64,000 nt of DNA from Ornithinimicrobium avium (GCF_003351765.1 NZ_CP031229.1:248001-312000); one strand, 5' to 3'. Numbered from the stretch's first letter, positions 37,192-46,132 are shown. The notes: generated by a model from the letters alone, not told the origin. A program made the numbers and translations.

Positions 37192-38391
37192 ATGAGCACC
37201 GCCACCGCACTCCTGCCGCCCCTGCAGATCGGGCCGCACACCATCGACTCACCGGTGGTGCTGGCCCCGATGGCCGGCATCACCAACCGGCCCTTCCGCC
37301 AGCTGTGCCGCGAGTACGGTGCCGAGGGGGCGGCCGCAGGCGGGGCGTCCGGCTCGTCGGCGCTCTACGTCAGCGAGATGATCACCTCCCGCGCGCTGGT
37401 CGAGCGCACGCCGGTCTCGATGAAGCTCATCGAGCACGGTCCCGAGGAGTCGCCGCGCTCGGTGCAGCTCTACGGCGTGGACCCGGCGACGGTCGGCGCC
37501 GCGGTCCGGATGCTGGTGCAGGAGGACCGCGCCGACCACGTCGACCTCAACTTCGGCTGCCCGGTGCCCAAGGTCACCCGCAAGGGCGGCGGCTCCGCCC
37601 TGCCCTGGAAGACCGAGCTCTTCCGCGGCGTCGTCCGCGCCGCCGTGCGCGAGGCGTCCGCCGGCGGGCTGCCGGTCACCGTCAAGATGCGGGTCGGCAT
37701 CGACGCCGACCACCACACGTTCCTCGACGCCGGGCGGATCGCCGAGGCCGAGGGCGCGGCGGCCGTTGCGCTGCACGCCCGCACGGCGGCCCAGGCCTAC
37801 TCCGGGCAGGCCGACTGGAGCCGGATCGCCGAGCTCAAGGCAGCAGTCACCACGATCCCGGTCCTCGGCAACGGGGACATCTGGTCCGCCGACGACGCCG
37901 TGCGCATGGTCGAGCAGACCGGCTGCGACGGGGTCGTCGTCGGCCGCGGCTGCCTCGGCCGGCCGTGGCTGTTCACCGACCTGGCCGCCGCCTTCGCCGG
38001 CTCCCGGGTCCGCGTCGAGCCGACCCTCGGTGAGGTGTGCCGGGTGCTGCGGCGGCACGCCGAGCTCCTCGTCGCCTTCCATCACGAGGAGGCCAAGGGC
38101 TGCCGCGACATCCGCAAGCACATCGCCTGGTACACCAAGGGCTTCCCCGTCGGCGGCCAGGTGCGCCAGCAGCTCGGCCTCGTCCACACACTGGCCGACC
38201 TCGACCGGCTCATCGACGGCCTCGACCCGGAGCAGCCGTGGCCCCACGAGGGTGCCGACGGCCCGCGGGGCCGTGCCGGCTCCTCCCGGATCGTCGCCCT
38301 GCCCGACAGGTGGCTCGACTCCCGCGACCTCGACGACGCGCAGCGCGAGGCGGTCGCCGTGGCCGAGCCCGACGTGACCGACGGCGGCTGA
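37192..38391 (+). CDS. dusB: tRNA dihydrouridine synthase (DusB type)
   Basis: FMN enzyme that reduces uridines in the tRNA D-loop. The 399-residue protein shows VVLAPMAGITNRPFRQLCREYGA, LIEHGPEESPRSVQLYG, HVDLNFGCPVPKVTRKGGGSAL (catalytic Cys in GCP), VKMRVGI, LHARTAAQAYSGQADW (catalytic base), and GNGDIWS, VVVGRGCLGRPWLF. An extra loop (EGAAAGGASGSSALY) and the helical C-terminal domain are typical for actinobacteria. Confidence 0.94.
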   Translation: MSTATALLPPLQIGPHTIDSPVVLAPMAGITNRPFRQLCREYGAEGAAAGGASGSSALYVSEMITSRALVERTPVSMKLIEHGPEESPRSVQLYGVDPATVGAAVRMLVQEDRADHVDLNFGCPVPKVTRKGGGSALPWKTELFRGVVRAAVREASAGGLPVTVKMRVGIDADHHTFLDAGRIAEAEGAAAVALHARTAAQAYSGQADWSRIAELKAAVTTIPVLGNGDIWSADDAVRMVEQTGCDGVVVGRGCLGRPWLFTDLAAAFAGSRVRVEPTLGEVCRVLRRHAELLVAFHHEEAKGCRDIRKHIAWYTKGFPVGGQVRQQLGLVHTLADLDRLIDGLDPEQPWPHEGADGPRGRAGSSRIVALPDRWLDSRDLDDAQREAVAVAEPDVTDGG

Positions 38392-38491
38392 ACCGCCCGG
38401 TCGGCTGCCGCCGGTCCTCCCGCGCTGCGCCGCCGGGGACCGCTGGTTACGGTGGAGGCGGACCCCGCACGACGATCGAAGGAGCGAGCAG

Positions 38492-39019
38492 ATGGCACGG
38501 CTGGACGGCAAGGACATCGCCTTCCTGGTCACCGACGGCTTCGAGGACAGCGAGCTGACCAGCCCGTGGGAGGCGGTCGTGGAGGCTGGCGGCACGCCGC
38601 ACCTGGTCTCCCCCAAGGACGGCTCCGTGGAGGGCAAGAAGGGCCACGTCCAGCCGGTCGACGTCGCCGCGGCCGGCGCGTCGGCCGGGGACTACGACGC
38701 GCTGGTGCTGCCCGGCGGCACCGCCAACGCCGACAAGATCCGGATGGACCAGGACGCCGTCGCGCTGACCAAGGCCGTCGTCGACGCGGGCAAGCCGGTG
38801 GCGGTGATCTGCCACGGCGCCTGGATCCTCACCGAGGCCGACGCGGTGCGCGGACGCACGATGACCTCATACCCGTCCCTGCGGACCGACCTGCGCAACG
38901 CGGGGGCGACCTGGGTGGACCAGGAGGTCGTGGTCGACGACTGGCTGGTCAGCAGCCGCAACCCGGGCGACCTGCCGGCCTTCGGCCGGGAGCTGGTTGA
39001 GCGCTTCGCCCAGGGGTGA
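38492..39019 (+). CDS. PfpI/DJ-1 family protein
   Basis: A 175-residue single-domain member of the type 1 glutamine amidotransferase-like PfpI group. The nucleophile elbow is VAVICHGAW (Cys ~109, His next), with the acidic partner in FLVTDGFEDSELTSP. VLPGGTANADKIR is typical. Family members act as glyoxalases, deglycases or stress chaperones; which applies here is not shown. GGAGCGAGCAG precedes the ATG. No operon partner. Confidence 0.88.
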   Translation: MARLDGKDIAFLVTDGFEDSELTSPWEAVVEAGGTPHLVSPKDGSVEGKKGHVQPVDVAAAGASAGDYDALVLPGGTANADKIRMDQDAVALTKAVVDAGKPVAVICHGAWILTEADAVRGRTMTSYPSLRTDLRNAGATWVDQEVVVDDWLVSSRNPGDLPAFGRELVERFAQG

Positions 39020-39022
39020 GGC

Positions 39023-39913
39023 TCAGGCAGGACCGGTCGCGACCGGGCGGCCGGGGTCGCTGATCCAGTCGCTCCAGCTGCCCACGTAGACGGCGGGGCG
39101 GTCCAGGCCGCGCGCCTCCAGCGCCAGCGCGACGTGCGCCGCGGTGACGCCCGAGCCGCAGTAGACCGCCGAACGTGCGCCCGGCGAAGCCCCGGCCGAG
39201 CGCACCCTGCCCGCCACCGCCGCAGCCGGAAGGAAGGCGCCGTCCTCGTCGAGCAGCTCCGTCGAGGGCATGCTGCGAGCGCCCGGGATGTGCCCGGCGA
39301 CCGGGTCGACGACCTCGTTCTCGCCGCGGAAGCGGTCGGCCGGGCGGGCGTCGAGCAGCTGACCGCCGTCGGCCAGCCAGCGGGCCACGTCGGCCGCGTC
39401 GAGCAGCTCGCGGCCGCCCGCGGTCAGCTCGACGTCGCCCGCGCTGACGTCTGCCTCACCGGTCGCGACGGGCAGCCCCGCCCGCGCCCAGGCCGCCAGG
39501 CCGCCGTCCAGCACCCGCGCAGGCACGCCGTAGTAGCTGGCCACCCACCATGCACGCGCCGCGGAGACGGAGGTCCGCGCGTCGTAGAAGACGACGGGAC
39601 GCCCCTGCCGCACCCCCGCGGCGCGCAGCCCCTCGCGCACCCGCTCCGGCGCCGGCATCGGGTGCCTGCCGCCCTCACCGGACTCGGCCACCGGGTCGGA
39701 CAGGACGCTCTCCAGGTCGAGGAAGGCCGCGCCCGGCAGGTGTCCCTCGAGGTAGGCGGCACGGTTGCTCTCCGCGCCCGAGCCCAGCGACCAGCGCACG
39801 TCCACCAGGGTCGGGGCGTCGTCCCCGTCCAGCTGGCCGGCCAGCTCGTCCGGATCGACCAGCGGTCCGGCCGCAGGGGTGGGAGGAATGCTCGTGCCCG
39901 GTGTCGGTCCCAT
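39023..39913 (-). CDS. thiosulfate/3-mercaptopyruvate sulfurtransferase
   Basis: Two-domain rhodanese, 296 residues. The N-terminal inactive repeat contains VDVRWSLGSG and GHLPGAAFLDLE; the C-terminal repeat contains LLDARPADRFRGENE, DPVAGHIPGARSMP and the active loop VYCGSGVTAAH with Cys ~245. CGSGVTA is the loop of the mercaptopyruvate/thiosulfate sulfurtransferases. ATG 39913 lies 7 nt from a TACTGT box (leaderless). Divergent from the DUF2277 gene. Confidence 0.92.
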   Translation of the reverse strand: MGPTPGTSIPPTPAAGPLVDPDELAGQLDGDDAPTLVDVRWSLGSGAESNRAAYLEGHLPGAAFLDLESVLSDPVAESGEGGRHPMPAPERVREGLRAAGVRQGRPVVFYDARTSVSAARAWWVASYYGVPARVLDGGLAAWARAGLPVATGEADVSAGDVELTAGGRELLDAADVARWLADGGQLLDARPADRFRGENEVVDPVAGHIPGARSMPSTELLDEDGAFLPAAAVAGRVRSAGASPGARSAVYCGSGVTAAHVALALEARGLDRPAVYVGSWSDWISDPGRPVATGPA

Positions 39914-39954
39914 GGAGCAGACAGTAGCCGGGCGCGCGTGGCAGGGTCTGAGGC

Positions 39955-40221
39955 ATGTGTCGCAACATCCGACCGCTGAACAACTTCGCACCCCCGGCGA
40001 CCACCGAGGAGGTCCGGGCCGCCGCCCTGCAGTACGTGCGCAAGGTCGCCGGAGCCACGAAGCCCTCGAAGGCCAACGAGGCCGCCTACGCCGACGCGGT
40101 GCGGCGGGTCGCGGCGGCCACGCAGGACCTGCTGGACAGCCTGGTCACCACCGCCCCGCCCAAGGACCGCGAGGCCGAGGCCGCCAAGGCCCGGGCCCGG
40201 GCGCAGGCCCGGTACGCCTAG
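39955..40221 (+). CDS. DUF2277 protein
   Basis: An 88-residue protein beginning MCRNIRPLNNFAPPATTEEV, the invariant start of the DUF2277 family. The rest is helical and ends in an Arg/Ala-rich tail. The conserved Cys2-Arg3-Asn4-Ile5 could bind metal or nucleic acid, but function is unknown. A CAGGGT box lies 7 nt before the ATG. Its TAG shares one base with the next GTG, coupling the two. Confidence 0.85.
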   Translation: MCRNIRPLNNFAPPATTEEVRAAALQYVRKVAGATKPSKANEAAYADAVRRVAAATQDLLDSLVTTAPPKDREAEAAKARARAQARYA

Positions 40222-40832
40222 TGGTCGCGACCCGGCCGCCGCTGCGCGCCACGTCCCCCGTCCCGCTCCCGGCGGAGATGCTGCCCGGGGCGCTGCCGCT
40301 GGGCACCGACGTGCGCGTGCGCAACGTCCTCAACTGGATCAACCTCTCGACCCCGCTCGGCCTGCTCGTCGCGGGGGCGGGCGGCTGCCGGGTGCGCCGC
40401 GGACCCGAGCGCTGCTTCCTGGCCGACCGCTACCGCTGGTCGTTCCCGGCCGCCGGTGCGTTCACCGTCGGCGACGTCGTCATCAGCCGCCACGACCTCG
40501 ACCTGCTCGTCGCCCGGCGGCCGACCCTGATCCGCCACGAGCTGGTCCACAGCCGGCAGTGGGCGTACTGCCTGGGGCTGCCCTTCCTGCCGTTCTACGT
40601 CGCCTCGATGGGCTGGTCGTGGCTGCGGACGGGGGACAGGGCGGCCCGTAGCTTCTTCGAGCAGCAGGCCGGGCTCGATCTCGGCGGCTACCGCGACGTG
40701 CCGCCGCGCCCGCTGGGGCCCGTGCTCCGCGACGGCGCGCGCCGCCTGCGCGAGCTGGTCGTCGGTCGTCGCGGGCTCGACGCCGGCGTGGACCTGGGCA
40801 CGTCCGAGGGCGACGCGCCCCGTCCTGGCTGA
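40221..40832 (+). CDS. HExxH-containing protein of unknown function
   Basis: A 203-residue protein with no family I can name securely. The GTG start overlaps the DUF2277 stop. It has a mildly hydrophobic segment (NLSTPLGLLVAGAGG), an IRHELVHSRQW motif that fits the HExxH zinc-metalloprotease pattern, and SFFEQQAGLDLGGY, where an E two turns later could be a third ligand. A hydrophobic stretch LGLPFLPFYVASMGW follows. This layout resembles minimal, DUF4157-like peptidase domains; activity is inferred. Confidence 0.65.
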   Translation: MVATRPPLRATSPVPLPAEMLPGALPLGTDVRVRNVLNWINLSTPLGLLVAGAGGCRVRRGPERCFLADRYRWSFPAAGAFTVGDVVISRHDLDLLVARRPTLIRHELVHSRQWAYCLGLPFLPFYVASMGWSWLRTGDRAARSFFEQQAGLDLGGYRDVPPRPLGPVLRDGARRLRELVVGRRGLDAGVDLGTSEGDAPRPG

Positions 40833-40837
40833 CCCGG

Positions 40838-41632
40838 TCAGCCAGGCACCACCGGATCGCCCACGCGCAGGGTGCCGACCCCGAGCGGGACGAGCCGGGT
40901 GCCGAACCAGGTCTTGCCCTCCCAGCTGCGGTGGCGCGCCAGCGTGGCCGTCGGCTCCTTGCCGCCGACGAGGGTCTGCGGGTCGATCGTGGCCATCACG
41001 CACCGGTCGCACGTCTCGGCCGTGCGCAGCTCCACGTCCCCGAGCCGGACGCTGCCCCAGCCGTCCTCCTCGAACGGGTCTTCGCCGTCGACCACGACGT
41101 TGGGGCGGAACCGGCCCATCGACAGCACCGGCTCCTCACCCACCCACGCCTGGAGCCGGGCCAACGAGCTCTGCGAGGTCAGCAGCAGCGGCCCGGCGTC
41201 GGCCAGCGAGAGCGTGTCCCCGTCCAGCCCGCCGTGCGCGCCGGAGACGCGCCGCACGGTGGGGTCCTCCTGCCAGACCAGCCGCAGCGGCCGGCCGACG
41301 CGCTCGGCGATCCACCAGTTGACGTCCTCGTCCGCCGGTGCCGCGAAACCCTGCCGGGAGTGGCTCACCGGCACCGGTGGGACCCCCAGCGGCGTGTCGA
41401 CCAGGATGCTCCCGCCGTCGCGGTCGTGGATCCGGATCGTCTCCTCGTCCACCTGCGTGGCACGCAGCCCCAGCAGCGCGTGCTCCTCGCGGGCCGTGAC
41501 CTTCTCGCCCGCCTCGTCGACCAGCGCCCAGCGCCGGTCCCCGGCCGGACCCCACGGCTCGACCTCGACCTCCTGGACCTGCTGGCCGGCGAGCGACTTG
41601 ACCGGATAGACCCACAGCTCGGTGATACGCAC
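40838..41632 (-). CDS. MOSC domain protein
   Basis: Predicted sulfur carrier or molybdenum-cofactor-linked oxidoreductase, 264 residues. The MOSC N-terminal beta barrel (ELWVYPVKSLAGQQVQEVEVEPWGPAGDRRWAL) precedes the MOSC domain with LSMGRFRPNVVVDG and CDRCVMATIDPQT, which contains the conserved Cys. The family includes YiiM/YcbX and mARC, which reduce N-hydroxylated compounds. It converges with the HExxH gene and is divergent from dgt. Confidence 0.88.
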   Translation of the reverse strand: MRITELWVYPVKSLAGQQVQEVEVEPWGPAGDRRWALVDEAGEKVTAREEHALLGLRATQVDEETIRIHDRDGGSILVDTPLGVPPVPVSHSRQGFAAPADEDVNWWIAERVGRPLRLVWQEDPTVRRVSGAHGGLDGDTLSLADAGPLLLTSQSSLARLQAWVGEEPVLSMGRFRPNVVVDGEDPFEEDGWGSVRLGDVELRTAETCDRCVMATIDPQTLVGGKEPTATLARHRSWEGKTWFGTRLVPLGVGTLRVGDPVVPG

Positions 41633-41681
41633 GCACCCAGCCTCGCACGACCGCCGGGGTGCACCGCATACCCTGTCGAGG

Positions 41682-42950
41682 GTGAGCACCCCGACGGACG
41701 GCGACGTGGCAGGGTATGCCGCCACCGACCGGGAGCGCTGGGTCGCCGAGGACCCCGCGCAGAAGCGCTCGGACCGGCACGACTTCGCCCGCGACCGCGC
41801 CCGCGTGCTGCACTCGGCGGCGCTGCGCCGGCTGGCGGCGACGACCCAGGTGGTGCGCCCGACCAGCGACGACTTCGTGCGCAACCGGCTGACCCACTCC
41901 CTGGAGGTCGCCCAGATCGGGCGCGAGTTCGGGGCCGCGCTCGGCTGCGACGCGGACGTCGTCGACACCGCCTGCCTCGCCCACGACATCGGCCACCCGC
42001 CCTTCGGGCACAACGGCGAGGCGGCGCTGGACGAGCTGACGGCCGGCATCGGGGGCTTCGAGGGCAACGCCCAGACGCTGCGGGTGCTGACCCGGCTGGA
42101 GGCCAAGCGGTCCCACCCGGACGGGCGCCCCGCGGGGCTCAACCTGACGCGCGCCAGCCTCGACGCCGCCACCAAGTACCCCTGGCAGCGCGGCGGTGGG
42201 CCCGACCACCGGTCGCGCAAGTTCGGGGTCTACGCCGACGACGCCGAGGTCTTCGCGTGGGTGCGGACCGGGTCGCCCTCGCAGGCCCCCCACCGCCGCT
42301 GCCTGGAGGCGCAGGTCATGGACTGGTCCGACGACGTCGCCTACTGCGTGCACGACGTCGAGGACGCGATCGCCTCCGGGCGGGTCGACCCCGCCGCGCT
42401 GCGCTCGCCGGAGGTGCAGACCGTGGTCGCCGAGCTGGCCCGCGACTGGTACGCCCCCGACCTGGAGGTCGGGGCGCTCCGGGCCGCGCTGCAGGAGGTG
42501 CTCGCCACCGGGTGGGTGCCCGAGCGCCACGACGGTCGGCGCGCGGACCTGGCCGCCCTGAAGGACATGACCTCCCGGCTCATCGGCCACTTCGTGCACA
42601 CCGTCGAGCTGGCCACCCGCGAGCGCTACGGCGACGGGGTGCTCAGCCGCTACTCCGCCGACCTCGTGGTGCCCGACGTGGTCCGCGCGCAGGCGGCCGC
42701 GCTCAAGGCGGTCGCCGCCCACTTCGTCATGCTGAGCGAGGAGCGCCGCACCGTCATGGACGCCGAGCGGGCCGTCATCGCGGCCCTGGTCGAGGCCTAC
42801 CGGCGCGACCCCGGCACCCTGGACCCGGTCCACCGCGAAGCCTACGACGCGGCGCCCGACGACGACGCCGCCCTGCGGGCGGTCGTGGACCAGGTGGCCA
42901 GCCTCAGCGACGCCCGAGCCCTCGTCGTCCACCGTGGCGGCACCACCTAG
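41682..42950 (+). CDS. dgt: deoxyguanosinetriphosphate triphosphohydrolase
   Basis: HD-domain enzyme that hydrolyses dNTPs to deoxynucleoside and triphosphate. The 422-residue protein has RDRARVLHSAALRRLAATTQV, the HD pair in RLTHSLEV ... CLAHDIGHPPFGHNGE, and the distal DDVAYCVHDVEDAI metal/substrate residues. In actinobacteria it usually sits directly before dnaG, here separated by about 9 kb. The GTG start lies exactly 7 nt from TACCCT (41669-41674), a clear leaderless start. Confidence 0.93.
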   Translation: MSTPTDGDVAGYAATDRERWVAEDPAQKRSDRHDFARDRARVLHSAALRRLAATTQVVRPTSDDFVRNRLTHSLEVAQIGREFGAALGCDADVVDTACLAHDIGHPPFGHNGEAALDELTAGIGGFEGNAQTLRVLTRLEAKRSHPDGRPAGLNLTRASLDAATKYPWQRGGGPDHRSRKFGVYADDAEVFAWVRTGSPSQAPHRRCLEAQVMDWSDDVAYCVHDVEDAIASGRVDPAALRSPEVQTVVAELARDWYAPDLEVGALRAALQEVLATGWVPERHDGRRADLAALKDMTSRLIGHFVHTVELATRERYGDGVLSRYSADLVVPDVVRAQAAALKAVAAHFVMLSEERRTVMDAERAVIAALVEAYRRDPGTLDPVHREAYDAAPDDDAALRAVVDQVASLSDARALVVHRGGTT

Positions 42951-42963
42951 CAGGAGGTATGGA

Positions 42964-43992
42964 GTGAGTCTGCTGAGCGACCTCGCGGTCCCCGTCGTCA
43001 GCGCCCCCATGGCGGGCGGGGTCAGCCTCCCGCCGCTCGTGGCAGCGGTCTGCGAGGCGGGCGGGCTGGGCATGCTGCCGGCCGGCTACCGCACCCCCGA
43101 GCAGGTGGCGGGGGACGTCGTCGACGTGCGCGACCTCACGGCGCGGCCGTTCGGGATCAACCTGTTCGTGCCGCACCGGGTGGACCGGGCCGCGCACGAG
43201 GCCGCCGTCACGGCATACCGTGACGCCCTGCTGCCTCGGGCCGCGGCGCTCGGCGTCGATCCGGGCACCCCGTCCTGGGGCAGCACCGACCACTGGGCGG
43301 ACAAGGTGGCGCTCGTGGAGACCTTCGCCCCGGCGGTGGTGTCCTGCACCTTCGGGGTGCCCGGCGCGGACGCCGTGGCGCGCTGGCGCGCGGCCGGCTG
43401 CGAGGTGCACGTCACGGTCACCTCGGGCGCGGAAGCGTTGGCGGCGCACGCGGCCGGCGCGGACGTGCTCGTGCTCCAGGGCCACGAGGCCGGTGGCCAC
43501 CGGGGCAGCCACGACCCGCTGGCCGACCCGGAGGTCGTCGACCACCTGGGCCTGCTGGAGGTGGTCCGCTCCGGGGCCGCCGGCGAGCTCCCGCTCGTGG
43601 CGGCCGGCGGTGTGACGACCTCCGGCGACGTCCGTCGTGCGCTCGAGGCCGGGGCGGTCGCCGTGCAGGTCGGCACCGCGCTGCTGATGGCCGACGAGGC
43701 GGGCACCACGTCGACCTACCGGCGTGCGCTGCGCGACCCCTCGCTGACCGAGAGGGTCACCACCCGGGCCTTCACCGGGAGGGTCGCCGGCGCGGTCCGC
43801 AACGCCTTCGTCGACGAGATGGGGCCCCTGGCACCAAGCGCGTTCCCGGTCGTCGGGCAGGTCAGCTCCCCGGTCCGCAGGGCGGCGGCCGAGGCGGGCG
43901 ACGTCCAGGGCGTCCACGTGTGGGCGGGCAGCGGCTGGCGGGCCATCCAGGAACGGCCCGCGGCCGAGATCGTGCGAGAGCTGACCGGGTGA
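42964..43992 (+). CDS. nitronate monooxygenase
   Basis: FMN-dependent oxidase of the 2-nitropropane dioxygenase family, 342 residues, which detoxifies alkyl nitronates. Seen are VVSAPMAGGVSLPPLVAAVCEAGGLGMLPAGY, FGINLF, VSCTFGVP, the FMN loops LQGHEAGGHRGS (with the catalytic His) and VAAGGVTT, and VGTALLMADEAG. AGGAGG precedes GTG 42964. It follows dgt by 13 nt and may share its transcript. Confidence 0.9.
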   Translation: MSLLSDLAVPVVSAPMAGGVSLPPLVAAVCEAGGLGMLPAGYRTPEQVAGDVVDVRDLTARPFGINLFVPHRVDRAAHEAAVTAYRDALLPRAAALGVDPGTPSWGSTDHWADKVALVETFAPAVVSCTFGVPGADAVARWRAAGCEVHVTVTSGAEALAAHAAGADVLVLQGHEAGGHRGSHDPLADPEVVDHLGLLEVVRSGAAGELPLVAAGGVTTSGDVRRALEAGAVAVQVGTALLMADEAGTTSTYRRALRDPSLTERVTTRAFTGRVAGAVRNAFVDEMGPLAPSAFPVVGQVSSPVRRAAAEAGDVQGVHVWAGSGWRAIQERPAAEIVRELTG

Positions 43993-44195
43993 GTGCCCGA
44001 GGGCGCCGAGAGGTTCCGGACGTGGCGGCCGCGTGCGGCGAGGCGGTCACCTGCGCGTTGCGCGGCTGGGAGGACGGCAGGCCGCTGGCCCTTCCCGGCT
44101 ACCCACCCCGGGGGGCAGACTGAACCATTCGGAGCCCTCGTGCGACACGGTGGGTGAGCGGGTCCGGCGGCGGCGAGTGAGAGGTCAGGGCAGAC

Positions 44196-44702
44196 ATGGT
44201 GACGACCGACCCGGCGTACACCGACTTCGTCCTGGCCCGGCAGGCCCAGCTGCGGCGCGCCGCCTACCTCATGTGCGGCGACGCGACGACGGCCGAGGAC
44301 CTGCTGCAGGAGGCGCTCGTCGCCCTGGCCTCACGGTGGGAGTCGGTGGACCACCCCGACGCCTTCGTGCGGCGGGTGATCTACCGGCAGCGGGTCTCGC
44401 TGTGGCGCAGGACCCGGCGTGAGGTGGTCTCCGGTCACCTTCCCGAGCGCTCCATGGCCGACGGCACGGAGGAGCGCGCCAGGGACCAGGAGGTGCACGA
44501 CGCACTGCGGACGCTGCCGCCACGGCAGCGGGCGGCGCTGGTCCTGCGCTACTTCGAGGACCTGACCGAGGCGCAGACCGCCGAGGTCATGGGGATCAGG
44601 ATCGGGACGGTCAAGAGCCTGTCCCACCAGGCCGTGGCCCGGCTGCGCGAGGAGCTGACGGCCGGGCGGGCCGAGCAGCGGGAGAAGGAAGGCACACGAT
44701 GA
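44196..44702 (+). CDS. SigE-family ECF RNA polymerase sigma factor
   Basis: A 168-residue group 4 sigma factor. Region 2 spans ~10-75 (LRRAAYLMCGDATTAEDLLQEALVALASRW), region 4 ~105-160 (LRTLPPRQRAALVLRYFEDLTEAQTAEVMGIRIGTVKSLSHQAVARLRE) with its helix-turn-helix. The size and GDATTAEDLLQE block fit the SigE subfamily common in Gram-positive actinomycetes. ATGA overlap joins it to the membrane protein gene that follows, the usual place of an anti-sigma or sensor partner. Confidence 0.9.
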   Translation: MVTTDPAYTDFVLARQAQLRRAAYLMCGDATTAEDLLQEALVALASRWESVDHPDAFVRRVIYRQRVSLWRRTRREVVSGHLPERSMADGTEERARDQEVHDALRTLPPRQRAALVLRYFEDLTEAQTAEVMGIRIGTVKSLSHQAVARLREELTAGRAEQREKEGTR

Positions 44703-46132
44703 GCGAGCTGCGGGATCGGGAGCTCCATGACCTGCTGGACGGTGCCGCCGACCTGCTGGACGGCGGCGCGGACCTCGGGGGCGGGATGGACGTGGACCGT
44801 CAGTGGGCCGCGGGTCGGCGGCGGCGCGCCCGCCGCGGGGCGGGTGCGGCGATCGTCGCCGGCGCGGCGATCGTCACCGCCGTGGGCGTGGCGGTGCAGA
44901 CCGGCCTGGCGGGCGGGTCCGGCACGGCGCCGACCGCCCCGGCCGCGGTGCCGGACGGATACACCACCTTCGTCTTCGCAGCGCCCGACGTCGTCGGCGC
45001 GCAGTCATCGCAGAGCGGGACGGAGCAGCCCACCGTCCCGTCGGCCGGCGCGCTGGAGGGCACCTCCTGGGTCCTGGCCGAGGACCTGTGGGGGACCAGC
45101 ACCCCGGCGGCAGAGGTGGTGGGCGCCGACCCGCGAAGAACGACCCTGGAGTTCGGCGATGCTGCCGGGCGCGGGTGGGGTTTCGCCGCGGACGACTGCG
45201 GCGGTGGCTGGTTCCAGCAGGACCTCACGCTGTCCGCGGAGGGACGCTTCCCCGCCGGCGACCTGGCGACCGACGACCAGGGCTGCCCGGAGGACGCGCA
45301 GGCCGCCGAGGACTTCTGGATCCACACGCTCTCCCGGGGCGGCTACCTGCGCGAGCTCGGCGACGACTGGCTGCTCGTCTCCGTGGTGGTCCCTCCGGCG
45401 TCCACCACCGACGCTCCGAGCACGGACGAGCCGAGCACGGACGCTCCGAGCACGGACGCGCCGAGCACGGACGCGCCGAGGACCGACGCGCCGAGCACGG
45501 ACGCGCCGAGCACGGACGCTCCGAGGACCGACGCGCCGAGGACCGACGCGCCGAGGACCGAGCGCCCGGAGCCCACGGGGAGCTCGGACGGCACGGCGGC
45601 CCCGACCGGCGCCGACGGCACCACCGCGCCCACGAGCGGCGGCACCGCCTCCGGCGCCCCGGGCGCCGTCGCCGGGCCGGCGTTCGTCGACCCCCTGGAG
45701 GAGTCGGTGGGCCAGCCGTGGCCGGGAGCCGGCGGCGACCTGTTCGCCCCCACGCTCCGCGCCGGACGGCACGACGGGTTCGACCGGGTGGTCCTCGACC
45801 TCACCGGGACCGACGACCCGGGCTGGCGGGCGGCCTACACCGACGCCCCCACCCTCGACGGCTCCGGAGCACCGGCGGGGGTCGCGGGCGACAGCGTCCT
45901 GGGGCTCGTGCTCACCGGCATGGCCTACCCGGACCCCGGCTCGGACGTCTACGCGGACGGCACCCTCGTGCTCGAACCCGGCGACCTGGGCGGGGTGGTC
46001 CAGGTGCGGCGGACGACGCCCTTCGAGGGCACGCTGCAGGTGTTCGTCGGGGTGCGGGGCGAGCCCCGTCCCTACCGCGTCTTCGTGCTGCACGACCCGT
46101 TGCGGCTGGTCGTGGACGTGCGGACCGGCTGA
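44699..46132 (+). CDS. membrane-anchored sigma partner with META-like and AMIN-like domains
   Basis: A 477-residue protein coupled to the sigma gene. The N-terminal ~45 residues (ELHDLLDGAADLLDGGADLG) could bind sigma; one membrane helix follows (~47-71). Outside are a region reminiscent of META/HslJ domains (~118-232, LEGTSWVLAEDLWG ... GWGFAADDCGGG), ten five-residue repeats DAP(S/R)T (residues 238-287), a Gly/Thr linker, and a C-terminal AMIN-like domain (~330-477: GFDRVVLDLTG ... PLRLVVDVRTG), a fold that binds cell-wall or lipid targets in other proteins. The anti-sigma role is inferred from position only. Confidence 0.7.
   Translation: MSELRDRELHDLLDGAADLLDGGADLGGGMDVDRQWAAGRRRRARRGAGAAIVAGAAIVTAVGVAVQTGLAGGSGTAPTAPAAVPDGYTTFVFAAPDVVGAQSSQSGTEQPTVPSAGALEGTSWVLAEDLWGTSTPAAEVVGADPRRTTLEFGDAAGRGWGFAADDCGGGWFQQDLTLSAEGRFPAGDLATDDQGCPEDAQAAEDFWIHTLSRGGYLRELGDDWLLVSVVVPPASTTDAPSTDEPSTDAPSTDAPSTDAPRTDAPSTDAPSTDAPRTDAPRTDAPRTERPEPTGSSDGTAAPTGADGTTAPTSGGTASGAPGAVAGPAFVDPLEESVGQPWPGAGGDLFAPTLRAGRHDGFDRVVLDLTGTDDPGWRAAYTDAPTLDGSGAPAGVAGDSVLGLVLTGMAYPDPGSDVYADGTLVLEPGDLGGVVQVRRTTPFEGTLQVFVGVRGEPRPYRVFVLHDPLRLVVDVRTG
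45410..45559 (+). repeat. ten 15-bp tandem repeats inside the sigma-partner gene
   Basis: Ten in-frame copies of GAC-GCK-CCG-AGS-ACS encode DAPST or DAPRT (the second unit is DEPST). Units with AGC-ACG alternate with AGG-ACC in blocks, as expected from slippage or unequal exchange. The peptide would be an extended Pro/Thr-rich stalk outside the membrane. Copy number is likely to vary between strains. Confidence 0.9.

Noticed and set aside
43993..44195. Short frames between the nitronate monooxygenase and sigma genes
   Set aside because: No ribosome site, no conserved pattern; taken as the upstream region of the sigma gene.
45410..45559. CRISPR-like array
   Set aside because: Repeats are 15 bp, contiguous, in frame and without spacers. 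No CRISPR array or cas gene was seen in the window.
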